This document shows, piece after piece, positions 55,076 through 64,000 of a DNA stretch of 64,000 nucleotides. The position numbers and the translations under genes were made by a program. Source of the DNA: Aestuariispira ectoiniformans (GTDB lineage: Bacteria > Pseudomonadota > Alphaproteobacteria > UBA8366 > Aestuariispiraceae); NCBI RefSeq assembly GCF_025136295.1, contig NZ_CP062788.1, positions 3,861,588 through 3,925,587 on the forward strand, in the 5' to 3' direction. Every line of letters starts with the position of its first letter. Position 1 is the first letter of the stretch. Below the pieces are notes generated by a model, which saw only the letters and a list, made by a program, of their open reading frames with translations, ran no database searches and was not told where the DNA came from.

Positions 55076-55234
55076 ATTCGCCCCTTAAGAACAGCCCATA
55101 GACACTGAGGCACATTGCAGCAATACATGTGCCAAAGCACTTTTTCTTTTATTTTCAGATTATTATCCAAAACCCTCACGACCCAACCGTCAAGAAACCC
55201 GACATTAGATTTCTATCCATCAGGCAGCTTGTAA

Positions 55235-55492
55235 TCAGGCTTTGCGGCGGCGGCCCAGTCCAATGCCAATCAACCCCAGCCCAAGGAGCCCCACAGCCCC
55301 CGGTGCGGGCACGGCCTGCGTCGCATAGGCCGCCGTTTCGACGTGAGAGAGCGCACCAGAAGACTCAGGAGAATGACGGGTGGGTGCGAAATGTTCTGAC
55401 TGAATGGCGGCTGCTCGGGAAGGGCCATGCAGCACAATCGCGCCTGCCAATACCAAAGCCACCGCGGGCAGGGCCCTTCGCATACAAATCAT
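55235..55492 (-). CDS. Short VPAPG-CTERM protein 2
   Basis: 85 residues from the ATG at 55490-55492 (GGGGGGA six bases upstream). A signal peptide of about 28 residues is followed by only about 30 residues of low-complexity mature sequence and then the V-P-A-P-G sorting tail ending R-R-R-K-A (61-85). It lacks the beta-rich body of its two neighbours. It may be a small surface peptide or a remnant. Confidence 0.75.
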   Translation of the reverse strand: MICMRRALPAVALVLAGAIVLHGPSRAAAIQSEHFAPTRHSPESSGALSHVETAAYATQAVPAPGAVGLLGLGLIGIGLGRRRKA

Positions 55493-55676
55493 TGCTATTC
55501 CCCCCAAAAAAGAACGTACATCAATGGGGATAATTCAATTATCATGCCACACGCATAAGTTGATTTTCTTCAACAGGTTGCTAATTGCGGCAAGCAGGCA
55601 ATGTAAAGGATACCGACACCCGGAAGCAGTCCTCCCTCCACGCCATTCCGAAAGGATTCCATCAAAAGACGAACCG

Positions 55677-55710
55677 AAAAAAAACGCCTGCGGCAATACC
55701 TGCAGGCGTT
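55677..55710 (-). terminator. Terminator of the third VPAPG-CTERM gene
   Basis: Stem CGCCTGC (55685-55691) / GCAGGCG (55702-55708) and an eight-T tail on the minus strand. The stem arms are identical to those of the terminator at 54412-54436. Confidence 0.87.
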
Positions 55711-55732
55711 TCCCAGTCAGATCATTGTGTGA

Positions 55733-56347
55733 TCAGGCCTTGCGGCGACGCGCAAACCCAAGTCCGAACAGTCCCAGCCCCAGCAGGCCCAGTGCCCCCG
55801 GCGCCGGGACGGCTGATGCGGCATTGACCACAATATTATCGAACATGTGATAATCAGCCTGCTGCACCCAGGTAACATCCAGAAGATTGTTGAATGCGGC
55901 GGTAAATAAGAAGGTTTCAAAGCCCAACACGCCATCCAGCGAGAACGTCTGGGTAACGGTTCCTCCGCCCAGCAGATGCCCAATAAAGGTAACATCGACG
56001 TCAGTGCCGTAGCCAGCACCGAATTCTGTCAGATCAATAGAGTTCAGGGAAAATACGGCCCCACCGTCAGCCGTCAGCTTGTTAGTGCCGTTGGGAGTGT
56101 CATTAAACAGCGCCGTAGAACCATAATAGCGTGATGCGGCAGTGCCGTAGGACTTCAATCCAAATGTACTCAAACTGGCAACTGTGAAACCATCTTCGGA
56201 ATAGCTATATCCCGCATCGTGTGCATTGTTGTCGTTAACTTCCAGTCCCTGGAAATCAATCACCGTTGCCTGTGCTGACATGGCACCGCCAAAGGCAGCC
56301 GCAACAGCAAAGGCCGCACCCATGGCCCAATGTTTAAAAGAATTCAT
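55733..56347 (-). CDS. VPAPG-CTERM (PEP-CTERM-like) secreted protein 3
   Basis: 204 residues from the ATG at 56345-56347, with GGGGGGA upstream; a longer in-frame start is rejected. Signal peptide to A-Q-A-T (about 26-29). The body has Y-S-Y-S-E-D-G-F, S-T-A-L-F-N-D-T and F-D-N-I-V-V-N, all matching the paralogue at 54461-55075. The C-terminal tail V-P-A-P-G then a G/L-rich helix and A-R-R-R-K-A fill residues 180-204. Confidence 0.88.
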   Translation of the reverse strand: MNSFKHWAMGAAFAVAAAFGGAMSAQATVIDFQGLEVNDNNAHDAGYSYSEDGFTVASLSTFGLKSYGTAASRYYGSTALFNDTPNGTNKLTADGGAVFSLNSIDLTEFGAGYGTDVDVTFIGHLLGGGTVTQTFSLDGVLGFETFLFTAAFNNLLDVTWVQQADYHMFDNIVVNAASAVPAPGALGLLGLGLFGLGFARRRKA

Positions 56348-56530
56348 CTCATCCCCCCTGAATTGGTTTATTTGGAACTGGGACGGGTAGCCGCAATATT
56401 TGGGCCAAAATACTAATCGTTTATTATCAGTCACTTAATTCAGCGGTCGATCAACGTTGAAAAGAATACCGACATTAGCATTCTATCTATTATTGAAGAT
56501 TCACGAAGGCAACTGCATCCAACAAGGACG

Positions 56531-56561
56531 AAAAAAGCCCTCCGGCGTGGCGGAGGGCTTT
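56531..56561 (-). terminator. Terminator of the DUF1127 gene
   Basis: Perfect 11-pair stem AAAGCCCTCCG / CGGAGGGCTTT (56534-56544, 56551-56561) with a T tail on the minus strand. Confidence 0.9.
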
Positions 56562-56588
56562 CTCGTCAAATTCTACGGGCGGGCGCTG

Positions 56589-56762
56589 TCAGGAGCGGGT
56601 CAGCCCCATATCCCGCAGCAGGTATTCCGGCAGCCCGTCCAGATGTTCTTTTGCCAGAACCATCTGCCACTTACGGGCAGCCCAGCGAACGGGCGTCTCA
56701 AGACTACGCATCAGGCCGAAGCCGAAAAAGCCATGAGCGATGCGGGTATCAATTGCGTTCAT
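56589..56762 (-). CDS. DUF1127 small protein
   Basis: 57 residues from the ATG at 56760-56762, preceded by AGGAGG at ideal distance; longer in-frame starts are rejected. The C-terminal half H-L-D-G-L-P-E-Y-L-L-R-D-M-G-L-T-R-S is the DUF1127 signature. Single-gene unit with a strong terminator. Function unknown; relatives bind RNA in some alphaproteobacteria. Confidence 0.87.
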   Translation of the reverse strand: MNAIDTRIAHGFFGFGLMRSLETPVRWAARKWQMVLAKEHLDGLPEYLLRDMGLTRS

Positions 56763-56941
56763 GATGCGTCCTCCTAAGTCAGGGTATAATGCATTGATTG
56801 ATTGCGAAGAATGTAACGTCTGGGTTAGATGAATAGTGCGCAAAGAAAGGTTTTTTCTGCGTGTATTTCGCAAAATCGAGCGGCGGAGCGATAAATTTTC
56901 GCAAAGCCTGTAAAATTATTACCAAGCAAAGTTTTTAGCCG

Positions 56942-57379
56942 ATGCCCGACCTTGATAATTTCGACCGCCGCATTTTGAAGCTGATGCAGGAAAACAGCCG
57001 CCGCACCGGCGCGGAACTGGCCGAGAAAGTGGGACTGTCTGCCGCCGCATGCCTGCGCCGGGTACAGCGATTGCGCGAAAACGGTGCGATCGAGAAAGAA
57101 GTCGCCATTGTCTCACCCAAGGCGCTGGGCAAGAAGTTGAAGATGATCGTGCTGGTCACCGTCGAACAGGACCGCCCCAACCGCGACCGCGACGTAACGG
57201 AGAAATTCCGCAACCTGCCGGAAGTGACGAAATGCTATCACGTGACAGGTGCCGCCGATTGGGTAATGGCCGTCGAGACTGAGGATATGGACGCCTACAA
57301 CGACTTCGTCGAAGCCCATTTCAGTGCCCCTTACGTCAAACGCTATGAAAGCTTCGGCGTGTTGAGCACGGTGAAGTGA
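56942..57379 (+). CDS. Lrp/AsnC-family transcriptional regulator
   Basis: 145 residues. HTH at about 20-45 (A-E-L-A-E-K-V-G-L-S-A-A-A-C-L-R-R-V) after D-N-F-D-R-R-I-L. The C-terminal RAM domain holds C-Y-H-V-T-G-A-A-D-W-V. It is divergent from the DUF1127 gene and runs towards the lipoprotein gene 42 bases on. The effector amino acid is unknown. Confidence 0.93.
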   Translation: MPDLDNFDRRILKLMQENSRRTGAELAEKVGLSAAACLRRVQRLRENGAIEKEVAIVSPKALGKKLKMIVLVTVEQDRPNRDRDVTEKFRNLPEVTKCYHVTGAADWVMAVETEDMDAYNDFVEAHFSAPYVKRYESFGVLSTVK

Positions 57380-57421
57380 CTGCATCCCTATTATTCACAT
57401 TACAAAAACAAAGAGACTTTC

Positions 57422-58012
57422 ATGAACAGGTTAAAATCTCTGGCAATCGCCGTCGCTGCCCTGCTGTCCCTGACCGCTTGCGTCACCAGCAGCAGCAGCC
57501 AGACAAATTGGGCTGCGGAAACGCCCCCGCCAGCACCGGTTAAGTTTCACTGGTCCCACGACTACGCCTGTGCGGACAGCAATCTGGTTGGCGCGAAGCA
57601 AAATCCGGTATCTTTGGCCGCCGTCGCCTACGATTGCGTAAGAAAAAATCAGTTTGAGGAAGCCGCCTACCCCTTCATGCTCGGTATGCTCTATGGCGAT
57701 TATGATAAAAAGCGTGTGGCCGACGGGTCCAAGCACGAGGTCGTCGACAAGGCCTATAGAGATCGTTTCACTCGCCTGGACAAGGCGACAAGCGACGCTT
57801 TCTCTTCCTACCTCGGAGAAGCCTTCAAAAAAGGCGACAAAGGCGGCAACCGTTCCATGCAGAGGCTCTGCGCTTATATCACGGCTGTCGGGGCGCCCGA
57901 CTATGCCCCTTATTATATGACCAGAAATACCAACGATGACAGTTGGCGGGTAAAAGGCTTCGATAAGGACACTGCCTGGCGGTCTGTGCTCAAGAGTGCC
58001 GACTGCCTCTAA
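57422..58012 (+). CDS. Putative lipoprotein of unknown function
   Basis: 196 residues. A lipoprotein signal ends in L-T-A-C, with Cys20 as the modified residue, followed by V-T-S-S-S-S. The mature part is mostly helical in look, with several Cys (C55-like D-Y-A-C-A-D, Y-D-C-V-R, C-A-Y-I and a C-terminal D-C-L) that could form disulfides. I do not recognise the family. It probably sits in the periplasm, anchored to a membrane. Confidence 0.75.
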   Translation: MNRLKSLAIAVAALLSLTACVTSSSSQTNWAAETPPPAPVKFHWSHDYACADSNLVGAKQNPVSLAAVAYDCVRKNQFEEAAYPFMLGMLYGDYDKKRVADGSKHEVVDKAYRDRFTRLDKATSDAFSSYLGEAFKKGDKGGNRSMQRLCAYITAVGAPDYAPYYMTRNTNDDSWRVKGFDKDTAWRSVLKSADCL

Positions 58013-58094
58013 GATCACTTAAACAGCGGCTTTTACGCCCAATATTGACGGCAGAGCCAAAATCCATATAAGTCCGCGCATACGGTTTTTGGGG

Positions 58095-58118
58095 CCAGGT
58101 TTGTATTGCCTGGTTTTA
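58095..58118 (+). terminator. Hairpin with T run upstream of the queuosine transporter
   Basis: Stem CCAGG (58095-58099) / CCTGG (58109-58113) and TTTTATT after it. It may end the lipoprotein transcript or attenuate the queuosine transporter gene. The stem is short. Confidence 0.45.
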
Positions 58119-58148
58119 TTCGCCCAATAACGAAAGGATATATAGGAC

Positions 58149-58820
58149 ATGAGTTCCGCCACACAGCCGCTGACGCGGTTGCTGGCACCGATCTTTGCGA
58201 TGGGTGCCGTTATTCTCGCCTCCAATGAATTGGTCCAGCATCCGGTCGACTATACGGTCGCGGGCATGAATCTTGCCGACCTGCTGACCTGGGGGGCCTT
58301 TACCTATCCGGTTGCCTTCCTGGTGACCGACACCACCAACCGCCTGTTCGGTGCCGCCACGGCGCGCATGGTGGTTTATGTGGGGTTTGCGCTGGGCGTC
58401 TTCCTGACACTGGCCTCCGCCTTCGGCATCGCCTTGGCCGCCACGGCGGGCACCAACGCCACCGCGCTTCATATGCTGTTCAACGATCCGGACGCTTTCG
58501 GCATGCTGCGCACTGCTGTCGCCAGCGGTTCCGCCTTCCTGACCGCGCAACTGCTGGACATTTTCGTCTTTGACCGCCTGCGCAACCAGACCTGGTGGAA
58601 AGCGCCGCTGATCTCGTCACTGATCGGTTCTCTGGTAGACACGATGCTGTTCTTTTCCATTGCCTTTGCGGGTACTGGCCTGCCCTGGACGAACTGGGCC
58701 TTTGGCGATTTCGCCGCCAAGATGGTGATGATTGCGGCCCTGCTCTACCCGTTCAAACTGCTGGTCAGCCTTTATCCAGCGCGCCTGCGGGAAGCAGGCA
58801 ATAATGCCACATTCATCTAA
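58149..58820 (+). CDS. yhhQ: YhhQ/VUT-family queuosine precursor transporter
   Basis: 223 residues, six hydrophobic helices. Conserved charged residues are present: A-S-N-E-L-V in helix 1, L-V-T-D-T-T-N-R-L-F-G after helix 3, and Q-L-L-D-I-F-V-F-D-R-L-R near the end. This family takes up queuosine precursors such as preQ0/preQ1. It lies just upstream of queA and tgt, which use the precursor, so function and context agree. Confidence 0.92.
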   Translation: MSSATQPLTRLLAPIFAMGAVILASNELVQHPVDYTVAGMNLADLLTWGAFTYPVAFLVTDTTNRLFGAATARMVVYVGFALGVFLTLASAFGIALAATAGTNATALHMLFNDPDAFGMLRTAVASGSAFLTAQLLDIFVFDRLRNQTWWKAPLISSLIGSLVDTMLFFSIAFAGTGLPWTNWAFGDFAAKMVMIAALLYPFKLLVSLYPARLREAGNNATFI

Positions 58821-58821
58821 G

Positions 58822-58910
58822 CCGTCATACGCGGGCTTGACCCGTGTACCCACGAATTCTCTGACGTCAATATGGTTCGTGGGTGGCCGGATCAAGTCCG
58901 GCCATGACGG
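58822..58910. repeat. REP-like intergenic palindrome between yhhQ and queA
   Basis: An 89-base element with nested inverted repeats. The outer arms are CCGTCAT (58822-58828) / ATGACGG (58904-58910). The middle arms are CCCACGAA (58849-58856) / TTCGTGGG (58876-58883). A perfect hairpin GGCCGGA-TCAAG-TCCGGCC occupies 58885-58903. It would fold into a cloverleaf-like structure. Elements of this style are dispersed in many alphaproteobacterial genomes. No coding potential. Confidence 0.8.
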
Positions 58911-58943
58911 AGAAAAAAGACGCTCTTTGGGAGACATCCATTC

Positions 58944-61122
<2,179 letters not shown>

Positions 61123-61135
61123 AGCAAACGAGAAA

Positions 61136-61153
61136 GGCGGCCGATTGGCCGCC
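61136..61153. repeat. Left copy of the 18-base tgt terminator stem (IS flank)
   Basis: GGCGGCCGATTGGCCGCC directly abuts the left IS end and is repeated exactly at the right end. This copy no longer has the T run that makes a full terminator. Confidence 0.85.
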
Positions 61154-62670
61154 TCAGACCGTTGACAAACCCCGTCGATATTCGGCGGGGTTTAGTTTTG
61201 GATGTTTGCCGGTTGTTATTGAGGGAGAGTGAGAAGTCCCCTTTCGATCAGATCGGGCTGGTTTCGGTTTTTGGAACCATTGCGAGGGCGATTTTCTTGA
61301 TGTTTTGGGCGGCGGCGGCGAGCAGGCATTGCGTTTTGACGGCGATGAGGCCGCGGAAGCGGGCGTATCGGTGTCCGAAGAGCTGCTTTGCGTCGGCAAA
61401 GGAGCGTTCTACAGTTTCCTTGCGTCTTTTATAGAGCCTTTTGCCCCAGTCGGTGAGACGGTGGGCGTCCGTGCGCTCCCGGGCGTCCTGCCAGACATGG
61501 CGGGTGACGGTTTTGGTGTGTTTGGCGCTGCCGGTGCAGGAGGCAAGCAGCGGGCAGGTGGCGCAGACCTTCGGGTCGCTTTTGTAATGGCGATAGCCGT
61601 TGCGGTCGGTGGTGGCATAATTCAGGAGCTGGCCCTGCGGACAGCGGTAGCCGTCTGACTGCCGGTCGTAATGATAGTCGCGCTTGCGCAGCATGCCTGC
61701 CCGGTGGTTCGGACGGCGATAGCCGGTTACACCGAGGATATCCCTGTCTTCCAGCCCTTTGGCGATGCCCGCCGTGGCATAGCCTGCATCCAGCCCGACC
61801 GCCTGGACATCCAGGCCGAAGCGATCCCGCTGCCGGTCGAGCCGGTCCAGATAGGGGATACTGTCATGCACAGTGGCCGGGGTGGCGTGAGTATCGGTGA
61901 TGATGCCATAACGCCCGTCCACCGTGCGGTGATCCAGATAAAAGAACCCCTTGGGCTTGCCTTCACGCACCATGTAACCGGCTTCCGGGTCGGTGCGGCT
62001 GACCTTGGTCTCCTTTTGCCCGGGCGCGCGTTCCTTCGCCTTCAGCGGCTTTTTGGCATGGGCCGCCCGATCCTCCTCAACCGCCAGGTCCAGCGCGTCC
62101 CAATAGTCGGCCCGGGACTTGGCGACCACTTGGCTGTCCCATTTGTTCTTGTTGGCATTGGCCTTCAGATGGGTGCTGTCGGTATAAAGCACCGTGCCGT
62201 CCACAAGACCCTTGGCAATCGCCTGTTCGACAATGTGATCGAAAATATCCTGCGCCACAGACACATCCCGGTAGCGGCGGCGGCGGTTCTGCGACAGTGT
62301 CGAGGCATCGAACACCTTGTCGGTGAGGCCCAAGCGCAGAAACCAGCGATAGGCCACATTCACCTCGATCTCCCGCACCAACTGCCGCTCCGAGCGGATG
62401 CCGAACAGGTAGCCGATGAACAGCGCCTTGAACAGCATCACCGGGGCAAGCGCCGGGCGGCCGTTATCCGCGCAATACAGACCGGCCACCCGGTCGTGGA
62501 TAAACGAAAAGTCGATCACCGCATCGATCTTGCGAAGCAGGTGATCCGCAGGCACCAGACCCTCCAATGTCACCATCTCAAGTCGGCCCTGTTCAGGCTG
62601 GGGCTTCTTCAACATAAGACAATAGAATCACAAAGGCCCCGCTTGCGCGAGACCTTTGTCAGCAGTCTGA
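61154..62670 (-). mobile_element. IS1182-type insertion sequence
   Basis: A 1517-base element with imperfect terminal inverted repeats. The left end is TCAGACCGTTGACAAA (61154-61169). The right end read inwards is TCAGACTGCTGACAAA (62670-62655), with 14 of 16 positions matching. It holds one full-length transposase gene and is flanked by 18-base direct repeats. A hairpin AAACCCCG/CGGGGTTT (61167-61193) just inside the left end could block transcription from tgt. It looks intact and recent. Confidence 0.88.
61248..62615 (-). CDS. IS1182-family transposase
   Basis: 455 residues, uninterrupted. N-terminal DUF772-type region (D-F-S-F-I-H-D-R-V and the Y-L-F-G-I-R-S-E-R-Q-L segment) followed by a DDE domain: first Asp in L-Y-T-D-S-T-H-L-K-A-N, second in V-G-L-D-A-G-Y-A-T, Glu in K-E-T-V-E-R-S-F-A-D-A-K. 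A Cys-rich knuckle (C-A-T-C-P-L-L-A-S-C) lies between. All catalytic residues are present, so the element may be active. Confidence 0.95.
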   Translation of the reverse strand: MLKKPQPEQGRLEMVTLEGLVPADHLLRKIDAVIDFSFIHDRVAGLYCADNGRPALAPVMLFKALFIGYLFGIRSERQLVREIEVNVAYRWFLRLGLTDKVFDASTLSQNRRRRYRDVSVAQDIFDHIVEQAIAKGLVDGTVLYTDSTHLKANANKNKWDSQVVAKSRADYWDALDLAVEEDRAAHAKKPLKAKERAPGQKETKVSRTDPEAGYMVREGKPKGFFYLDHRTVDGRYGIITDTHATPATVHDSIPYLDRLDRQRDRFGLDVQAVGLDAGYATAGIAKGLEDRDILGVTGYRRPNHRAGMLRKRDYHYDRQSDGYRCPQGQLLNYATTDRNGYRHYKSDPKVCATCPLLASCTGSAKHTKTVTRHVWQDARERTDAHRLTDWGKRLYKRRKETVERSFADAKQLFGHRYARFRGLIAVKTQCLLAAAAQNIKKIALAMVPKTETSPI

Positions 62671-62693
62671 GGCGGCCGATTGGCCGCCTTTTT
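62671..62693 (+). terminator. Right copy of the tgt terminator, with T run
   Basis: The same 18-base stem GGCGGCCGATTGGCCGCC (62671-62688) followed by TTTTT. It is the original terminator of tgt, now 1.5 kb from it. Confidence 0.85.
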
Positions 62694-64000
62694 CTACAAG
62701 TTTTCTTTTTTTGCCTTCTTGATGTGACGCTCGACCGCAACTACAAAAGCATTCCCCTTACTAAGTGTTCCATCCACTAATGCGCACAGGTGTTCCGTCG
62801 TTTCATGCGTCGAACCTATATAACCCGAACGCACCAGTTCATAGAAAGCGCGCGGTCGCATATAATTGCCGTTCAATGCCTTGTAGCTAATTCTTACCCC
62901 ACCTCGTTCGCCTAATGCAGCATCACAGTCTTTCCACTTCATGTAGTGCTCTATTGGCATCAAAAACGTTTGCTCGGTCAGAGCTCCGTCTCGAGGAACG
63001 AATTTCAGGTAAAAATGAGCAGGGTTCAGTCTATATTCGTCGTGGCTAGTATCATGAGTTTCCGCAAAACGCTCCATGCGAGCGATTTCATCAAGTAACT
63101 GCGCATCTTGCCTGTAGATTGTGTCCTTGTCGCCCTTCACCTTTTCCATCATTTTATACTGCACCATTACAGTATTACCGTTGGTGTGGTTATGGTAGAT
63201 TAAGTCGACTCCAAACAGCTTCTCTAAAGGCTGTTTATTCCCCAATATTATATCGAGGCGGCTATTCCCCTTCTGGAAGCTGGCGATTCCAGTATTGGAA
63301 CTACTGATGAAATCATAATCGAGAAATCTCCGACTATCATCAACAACAACCATGTCTTCATACAAATGAAGTGGGTGATCACCTTCAAATTTCTCACTAA
63401 TGTGGATGCGCTCAGCAGGATCGTTTTTGTCAAACCCAAAGGCTGTAAGCGCAGTATTGACAGCATCAACTTGCAGAGAATATGCGTCGTGAAAAACGTC
63501 GTTATGTAGAAGTTTTCGTACAATTTTTTCGATAACTGGTCTGTTCTCATCAATTCTGTAAAGAGTGGTGAGAACAATCTTTGCCAAATCTGTATGCAAT
63601 ATGAACGCAAAACCCCAAGGTCTTTTTTGCAGATCGAATAATCTTGGTAAGTTCTCGGATTTGACTATCGAAAGCAGTGTATCCAAGTCGTCTGGCTGAA
63701 TTTCAAGACTATGAATAAGCTTGATTCTCGACTGTACGGTGGTGACTGCTCTGTGCGAGTTAATAATACCTAAGAAAATTTTAGGTTTTCCATCCACGTC
63801 ACCGAAAGTCATACATAGAGATTTTTGCTCAAAGCCGCCTAAGACGGAATGATCTGTCGCCCATGAAAACGCTATACTTCCAGAATGCGACAGTAAAACT
63901 CTCCGCCAGGCGTCATTCGGTAACCTCAACATGCATAGCTTATGCGATTCTATGTAAGTAAGGAGCCTTTCTAATGTTTGTAGTTCGCTTTCAACGAACT
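62694..64000 (-). CDS. Unknown protein with PD-(D/E)xK-like motif, 5' end beyond the window
   Basis: The frame is open from the window edge to TAG at 62694, at least 434 residues; the ATG at 63930-63932 is probably internal because the upstream codons read as plausible protein without a stop. I do not recognise the family. Residues near the middle read F-G-V-D-L-I-Y-H-N-H-T-N-G-N-T-V-M-V-Q-Y-K, matching the D-x(n)-Q-x-K layout of Mrr-like PD-(D/E)xK nucleases. The base composition is clearly AT-richer than the rest of the window and an IS sits beside it, suggesting acquisition by transfer. A role in defence is only a guess. Confidence 0.6.
   Translation of the reverse strand, partial: FVESELQTLERLLTYIESHKLCMLRLPNDAWRRVLLSHSGSIAFSWATDHSVLGGFEQKSLCMTFGDVDGKPKIFLGIINSHRAVTTVQSRIKLIHSLEIQPDDLDTLLSIVKSENLPRLFDLQKRPWGFAFILHTDLAKIVLTTLYRIDENRPVIEKIVRKLLHNDVFHDAYSLQVDAVNTALTAFGFDKNDPAERIHISEKFEGDHPLHLYEDMVVVDDSRRFLDYDFISSSNTGIASFQKGNSRLDIILGNKQPLEKLFGVDLIYHNHTNGNTVMVQYKMMEKVKGDKDTIYRQDAQLLDEIARMERFAETHDTSHDEYRLNPAHFYLKFVPRDGALTEQTFLMPIEHYMKWKDCDAALGERGGVRISYKALNGNYMRPRAFYELVRSGYIGSTHETTEHLCALVDGTLSKGNAFVVAVERHIKKAKKENL

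Noticed and set aside
58013-58148. preQ1 riboswitch upstream of the queuosine transporter
   Set aside because: The region has a hairpin and T run but not the A-rich tail and loop pattern of preQ1-I, and I could not fit preQ1-II or III by eye.

Overview
The window is GC-rich chromosomal DNA (high fifties percent by eye) from an alphaproteobacterium. The block mreBCD-PBP2 / ilvC-ilvH-ilvB-miaA / serB / degP / hflC-hflK is an order I associate with Rhodospirillales-type genomes. Other pointers are small DUF1127 proteins, a PACE pump, class I KARI, Fe-SOD and a REP-like palindrome of a kind common in alphaproteobacteria. The order-level placement is an inference. I saw no rRNA, tRNA or CRISPR array.

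Layout. 1-3.1 kb: minus-strand cell-elongation operon mreB-mreC-mreD-mrdA, the last cut by the window edge. 3.5-9.2 kb: branched-chain amino acid synthesis (ilvB, ilvH, ilvC) and miaA, with an orphan periplasmic binding protein between ilvH and ilvC. 9.4-18.4 kb: serB, an MFS carrier, DegP-type protease, Fe-SOD, DUF2065, hflC/hflK, the Fe-S carrier ATPase Mrp and a PACE efflux protein. 18.4-24.8 kb: a second orphan binding protein, a tandem-CAP secreted protein, MATE plus a small glyoxalase-superfamily protein, and an Lrp/AsnC regulator divergent from an aminotransferase-HpcH/HpaI aldolase pair. 24.8-32.1 kb: a TPR-glycosyltransferase-like protein and a dense redox/electrophile-stress cluster (msrB, ChaC-like, extradiol dioxygenase, pirin, Xi-class GST, azoreductase) with a divergent LysR regulator. 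32.2-41.9 kb: a third orphan binding protein, MHYT-GGDEF-EAL, two PRC-barrel paralogues, MFS, gamma-glutamyltransferase, DMT exporter, GNAT and DUF1289. 42-48.3 kb: ArsR plus ArsP-like permease, an orphan molybdenum hydroxylase large subunit with divergent TetR, and a BCCT carrier. 48.4-53.7 kb: ArsR-SRPBCC-GST, DUF899, and a likely DUF1127-MFS-Rieske-fusion operon. 53.7-57.4 kb: a SufR-like Cys-rich regulator, three VPAPG-CTERM (PEP-CTERM-like) secreted proteins, a DUF1127 protein and an AsnC regulator. 57.4-61.1 kb: a lipoprotein, then yhhQ-queA-tgt for queuosine. 61.15-62.67 kb: an intact IS1182-type element inside the tgt terminator. 62.7 kb to the edge: an AT-richer unknown gene with a nuclease-like motif, open at the window edge.

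Most genes are compact housekeeping or stress functions. Convergent neighbours are very tightly packed: seven of the ten convergent junctions I examined have a gap of 7 bp or less, or overlap. The least understood items are the Rieske/His-rich fusion protein, the degenerate tandem CAP protein, the VPAPG-CTERM trio without a visible exosortase, and the right-edge gene.
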